In this document: piece by piece, positions 5,676-7,172 of the stretch
How positions within the stretch are numbered: the stretch's first letter is position 1
How the letters are laid out: each line of letters begins with the position of its first letter
Assembly (NCBI GenBank): GCA_002405565.1
Contig: DHMB01000026.1
Span: forward strand, 9,504 to 16,675
Origin: Clostridiales bacterium UBA4653
GTDB lineage: Bacteria > Bacillota > Clostridia > Oscillospirales > CAG-272
DNA length: 7,172 nucleotides
Reading direction: 5' to 3'
Position numbers and translations under genes: made by a program
Notes under the pieces: model-generated
What the model was told of the DNA's origin: nothing
The model's input: only the letters and a program-made list of their open reading frames with translations
The model's database searches: none

Positions 5676-5996
5676 TCATAATCTTATCTTATCGAGTTCT
5701 TCTTCGGCAAGCTTTATATTTCCGCTTGCCAGCGCACTTTTTGCCCGCGAGAGGAACGTTTCCGCTTCGGACAGCTTCTTTTGCAGTCCGAGCTTTTCCT
5801 CACATTCGCGGAGCAGCTTTTCCGCGCGGACGACGTTGTCCCTGACACCCTGACGAGTCATTTTCATTATCTCCGCTATCTCGGAGAGGGAGAGGTCGTC
5901 GCAATAATAATATTCGAAGGCGTCCTTTTCGTTTGCGGAAAGCAGACCGCTGTATATATCGAAAAGCATAGTCAGCGACAGGTCTTTTTCAGCCAC
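5676..5996 (-). CDS. ylxM: YlxM-family DNA-binding/SRP-associated protein
   Basis: A 106-residue protein of the YlxM/p13 family, whose gene usually precedes ffh; YlxM has been linked to SRP function and stress tolerance in streptococci. Residues about 35-62 (LSLSEIAEIMKMTRQGVRDN and following) form a helix-turn-helix like sigma-70 region 4. The preceding MLFDIYSGLLSANEKDAFEYYY (10-31) is typical of the family, and the C-terminal half is a charged coiled-coil helix. The start is a GTG at 5996, chosen because AAAAGGAGG (6002-6010) ends 5 nt upstream and the length fits the family. An open frame runs upstream to 6065, but that stretch is the promoter and operator. The in-frame ATG at 5969 is too far from the SD. 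It is first in the ylxM-ffh-rpsP-KH operon, behind a strong promoter overlapped by inverted repeats. Confidence 0.93.
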   Translation of the reverse strand: MAEKDLSLTMLFDIYSGLLSANEKDAFEYYYCDDLSLSEIAEIMKMTRQGVRDNVVRAEKLLRECEEKLGLQKKLSEAETFLSRAKSALASGNIKLAEEELDKIRL

Positions 5997-6014
5997 GGGA
6001 GCCTCCTTTTCAGC

Positions 6015-6060
6015 TGTAAAGCAAAATGCTTTACACAGTATATCACCGGTAAAGCATTTT
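6015..6060 (-). promoter_or_regulatory. Candidate operator: three TGCTTTAC half-sites around the ylxM promoter
   Basis: Two overlapping inverted repeats share one half-site. The first has perfect 12-bp arms, AAAATGCTTTAC (6023-6034 on the plus strand) and GTAAAGCATTTT (6049-6060), with a 14-bp spacer whose centre falls in the -10 box. The second has 9-bp arms, TGTAAAGCA (6015-6023) and TGCTTTACA (6027-6035), with a 3-bp centre, and covers about -6 to +15 of the transcript. Half-site centres are about 11, 22 and 33 bp apart, so all could face the same side of the helix. This geometry fits a repressor. The regulator is unknown; I do not recognise the site as LexA, CIRCE, CtsR, Rex, Fur or NrdR. 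As RNA, the downstream palindrome would also form a 5' hairpin. Confidence 0.6.
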
Positions 6061-6065
6061 GTCAA
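6037..6065 (-). promoter_or_regulatory. Sigma-A promoter of ylxM-ffh-rpsP-KH
   Basis: Minus strand: a perfect TTGACA (6060-6065), a 17-bp spacer and TATACT (6037-6042). Transcription should start near 6030, about 34 nt before the GTG start of ylxM. The -35 begins only 3 bp after the stop codon of the acetyltransferase gene, so readthrough from that gene could also feed this operon. Confidence 0.92.
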
Positions 6066-6068
6066 GTA

Positions 6069-6641
6069 TTATTTGATATTTTTTCTTTTGTTCCAAAGAA
6101 TGTAGTCTTTGCTTTCGTGATCGGCACCGCCGCCGTATCTTGAATGATAGACCGTGTCCGCAAAGAATTCAAAACCGCATTTTTCGATAACGCGGCGGGA
6201 GCGGTCGTTTCCGATAAAATGTCCGACGGAAACGGCGTCGAGGTTCAGTTCGTCAAAGCAATAGCAGATGACGGCTTTTACGGCTTCCGACATAAGCCCT
6301 TTGCCCCAAAAGTCCTTTGCGAGGACATATCCGATCTCTTTGACCTTGACATCCGGAAAATGCGATACGGTCGCATCGTCAGGATCATGTATGCCGATAC
6401 TGCCGATGACCTTTCCGCTTTTCTTATCGACTATGGCGAAAACGTTCTTGCCTTCGATGAACATTCTGAGCACTTCGCGGCTCTCTTCAATTGATTTATG
6501 ATGGTTCCATCCGGCACATTCGCCGACGCCTTCAACCTTGGCATAATCATAAAGATCTGCAAGGTCATCCTCGCGGAATCCTCTCAAAATAAGGCGGTTT
6601 GTCTCTATTCTGACTTTGCTTGTGTCAACTTTGATTTCCAT
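6069..6641 (-). CDS. GNAT-family N-acetyltransferase (RimJ/RimL-like)
   Basis: A 190-residue acetyl-CoA-dependent transferase of the GNAT superfamily, RimJ/RimL-like (Acetyltransf_3) type. The opening IETNRLILRGFREDDLADLY (residues 12-31) is the standard beta1-alpha1 segment of this group. IGSIGIHD (79-86) and IGYVLAKDFWGKGLMSEAVK (103-122) carry the central strands and the pyrophosphate-binding loop; the W/G-K-G motif matches the RxxGxG/A acetyl-CoA site. HFIGNDRSRRVIEKCGFEFF (141-160) is the conserved C-terminal helix. Substrate cannot be deduced: protein N-termini, small amines and antibiotics are all known for this group. ATG 6641 has GAAAGGAGA (6651-6659) upstream. No promoter is visible between the terminator at 6707-6743 and this gene, so expression probably depends on passing that terminator. 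The stop lies 3 bp from the ylxM -35 box, with no classical terminator. Confidence 0.93.
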   Translation of the reverse strand: MEIKVDTSKVRIETNRLILRGFREDDLADLYDYAKVEGVGECAGWNHHKSIEESREVLRMFIEGKNVFAIVDKKSGKVIGSIGIHDPDDATVSHFPDVKVKEIGYVLAKDFWGKGLMSEAVKAVICYCFDELNLDAVSVGHFIGNDRSRRVIEKCGFEFFADTVYHSRYGGGADHESKDYILWNKRKNIK

Positions 6642-6706
6642 TATGGATTTTCTCCTTTCGTTTTGATGACTGCCGCACGGAGCTTTGGTGCGGATAAAAA
6701 ATTGCG

Positions 6707-6743
6707 ATAAAAAGCGGCGAGACCGGGAAGGTCATCGCCGCGC
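6707..6743 (-). terminator. Intrinsic terminator / attenuator upstream of the acetyltransferase gene
   Basis: On the minus strand GCGGCGA (6735-6741) pairs with TCGCCGC (6714-6720), and GACC with GGTC inside it (6730-6733 with 6721-6724) around a short loop, with one unpaired base. TTTTTA (6708-6713) follows. This is a strong rho-independent terminator 25 nt beyond the stop codon of the 38-codon ORF. It stands between the only visible promoter (6918-6946) and the acetyltransferase start at 6641, the arrangement of an attenuator. Confidence 0.85.
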
Positions 6744-6758
6744 GAGTTTCTTCTTTTG

Positions 6759-6836
6759 GCGGGGAAGGTCATTTTCCCGCTTGCAGGAGAGTATGGCGGC
6801 GCAGACCCGAGACGCTCTGCGTGCGCGCAGGAGCGT
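6759..6836 (-). promoter_or_regulatory. Hairpins in the acetyltransferase leader RNA
   Basis: Two hairpins lie before the terminator in transcript order. The first pairs ACGCTC (6831-6836 on the minus strand) with GAGCGT (6812-6817), and TGCG with CGCA inside it, with one bulge and a 4-nt loop. The second pairs GCGGGAA (6774-6780) with TTCCCCGC (6759-6766), bulging one C, and covers the stop codon of the short ORF. CGGGAA of the second hairpin can alternatively pair with TTCCCG (6724-6729) inside the terminator, so the structures may be exclusive. Confidence 0.5.
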
Positions 6837-6885
6837 TTTCGCGGGTGAAACGTGTATTTACAGAGAAAGACGTCAGTTTTTTCAT
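6769..6885 (-). CDS. Possible 38-residue leader peptide
   Basis: A short ORF starting MKKLTSFSVNTRFTRENAPA and ending RRHTLLQAGK. ATG 6885 has AAAAGGAG (6896-6903) about 10 nt upstream and lies about 26 nt from the predicted transcription start, so it is well placed for translation. The peptide is basic (eight Arg, three Lys), with no signal peptide, membrane segment or family I recognise. A GC-rich hairpin occurs in its second half (6812-6836) and another spans its stop codon (6759-6780). Its place before a terminator and then the acetyltransferase gene suggests a regulatory leader ORF rather than a protein with its own job. There is no run of one codon as in classical amino-acid operons, so stalling by a drug or metabolite is the likelier version. 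It may instead be part of a non-coding RNA. Confidence 0.45.
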   Translation of the reverse strand: MKKLTSFSVNTRFTRENAPARTQSVSGLRRHTLLQAGK

Positions 6886-6917
6886 GCTTATTTCGCTCCT
6901 TTTCTGAAATTTTGAAA

Positions 6918-6946
6918 AGTATAACACATTGGCAGTAATTTGTCAA
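6918..6946 (-). promoter_or_regulatory. Sigma-A promoter of the leader ORF / acetyltransferase unit
   Basis: Minus strand: perfect TTGACA (6941-6946), 17-bp spacer, TATACT (6918-6923). Both hexamers and the spacer length are identical to those of the ylxM promoter. Start of transcription near 6911. Confidence 0.9.
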
Positions 6947-6990
6947 GAAAATTTTTTGTGACCTGACTTTTTCAAAATGCGCCTCCGGTG

Positions 6991-7019
6991 TTGACTTGAA
7001 AGAAAATATATTGTATAAT
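6991..7019 (+). promoter_or_regulatory. Sigma-A promoter of the right-edge gene
   Basis: TTGACT (6991-6996), a 17-bp AT-rich spacer and a perfect TATAAT (7014-7019), with a predicted start near 7026, about 32 nt before the ATG at 7058. It is divergent from the acetyltransferase promoter, with 44 bp between the two -35 boxes. Confidence 0.85.
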
Positions 7020-7057
7020 ATATAAAATATTATTTTGGAAAGTATTGCATTAAGGAT

Positions 7058-7172
7058 ATGGATAACAAATACAGAGCAAGAGAAATAACAAAGGAAGAAG
7101 CCGAAAGGCAGAAAGGCTGTGCCGAAAGAGTCAGAGAGAGAATAACGGCGGAAAGAGAAGCCGGAGAGAGGC
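7058..7172 (+). CDS. Unrecognised charged protein, N-terminal fragment
   Basis: The first 38 codons of a gene cut by the right window edge, beginning MDNKYRAREITKEEAERQKG. The visible part is about half Arg, Lys and Glu, with regularly spaced charges, and looks like a single long helix or coiled coil; there is no signal peptide or membrane segment. I do not recognise the family. The coding frame is supported by a strong promoter 40 bp upstream and by stops in at least one other frame, but the ribosome binding site is poor: AAGGA (7052-7056) is only 1 nt from the ATG and GGAAAG (7037-7042) is 15 nt away. The true start could therefore differ. It diverges from the acetyltransferase unit. Confidence 0.6.
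   Translation, partial: MDNKYRAREITKEEAERQKGCAERVRERITAEREAGER

Noticed and set aside
5997..6065. An N-terminal extension of YlxM to 6065
   Set aside because: It covers the promoter and operator and lies upstream of the SD; the GTG at 5996 gives the usual family length.
5348..6143. Plus-strand open frames of 165 and 120 codons opposite ffh and ylxM
   Set aside because: They have no ribosome binding sites or promoters, have low-complexity translations, and lie fully antisense to recognised genes.
6641..6946. A 101-codon minus-strand open frame covering the acetyltransferase leader
   Set aside because: Its start is the TTG of the -35 box of the promoter at 6918-6946, it has no ribosome binding site, and it runs through a strong terminator. 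The SD-led 38-codon ORF in another frame is the better candidate.
1..7172. CRISPR array, insertion sequence, prophage or tRNA
   Set aside because: No regularly spaced repeats, transposase, integrase, terminal inverted repeats or cloverleaf was seen on either strand.

Overview
The window looks like a chromosomal housekeeping segment of a low-to-moderate GC, spore-forming member of the class Clostridia (Oscillospirales/Ruminococcaceae-like). The lineage is inferred from three things: the YlmC/YmxH sporulation-family protein, the Firmicutes-type ylxM-ffh-rpsP-KH gene order with consensus AGGAGG ribosome binding sites, and TTGACA/TATAAT promoters with 17-bp spacers. No phage, insertion sequence, CRISPR, tRNA or rRNA was seen. 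Exact genus cannot be named from this sequence alone.

Layout, left to right. (1) Positions 1-137, minus: the N-terminus of glyceraldehyde-3-phosphate dehydrogenase (gap), cut by the window edge, with its own promoter and a 5' mRNA hairpin. (2) 391-669, plus: a YlmC/YmxH PRC-barrel sporulation protein behind a promoter that resembles a sporulation sigma-E site more than a sigma-A site. (3) 677-1624, minus: a lipoprotein with YD/RHS-like repeats, convergent with the preceding gene (7 bp between stop codons) and with its own sigma-A promoter. (4) 1939-3620, plus: the rpsB-tsf operon (ribosomal protein S2 and EF-Ts), preceded by a strong promoter and a structured leader of about 125 nt, and closed by an intrinsic terminator. 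(5) 6060-3703, minus: ylxM-ffh-rpsP-KH protein (khpA/ylqC type), the SRP and 30S-related operon, closed by a UUCG-loop terminator that faces the tsf terminator. (6) 6946-6069, minus: a promoter, a possible 38-codon leader peptide, an intrinsic terminator and then a GNAT N-acetyltransferase. (7) 7058 to the right edge, plus: the start of an unrecognised, highly charged protein, expressed divergently from the acetyltransferase unit.

Regions 4 and 5 together form a translation and protein-targeting block: S2, S16, EF-Ts, SRP GTPase and its partner YlxM, and a small RNA-binding KH protein. The usual neighbours rimM-trmD-rplS (after the KH gene) and pyrH-frr (after tsf) are absent, so the common Firmicutes order is broken here into two convergent pieces.

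The most interesting signals are regulatory. First, a cluster of three TGCTTTAC half-sites is arranged symmetrically around the -10 box of the ylxM-ffh promoter. Second, there is an apparent attenuation leader (promoter, short ORF, alternative hairpins, terminator) upstream of the acetyltransferase, which has no other visible promoter. Third, the rpsB leader has two mutually exclusive pairings involving its 5' end. All three are structural inferences from the sequence and have not been tested.
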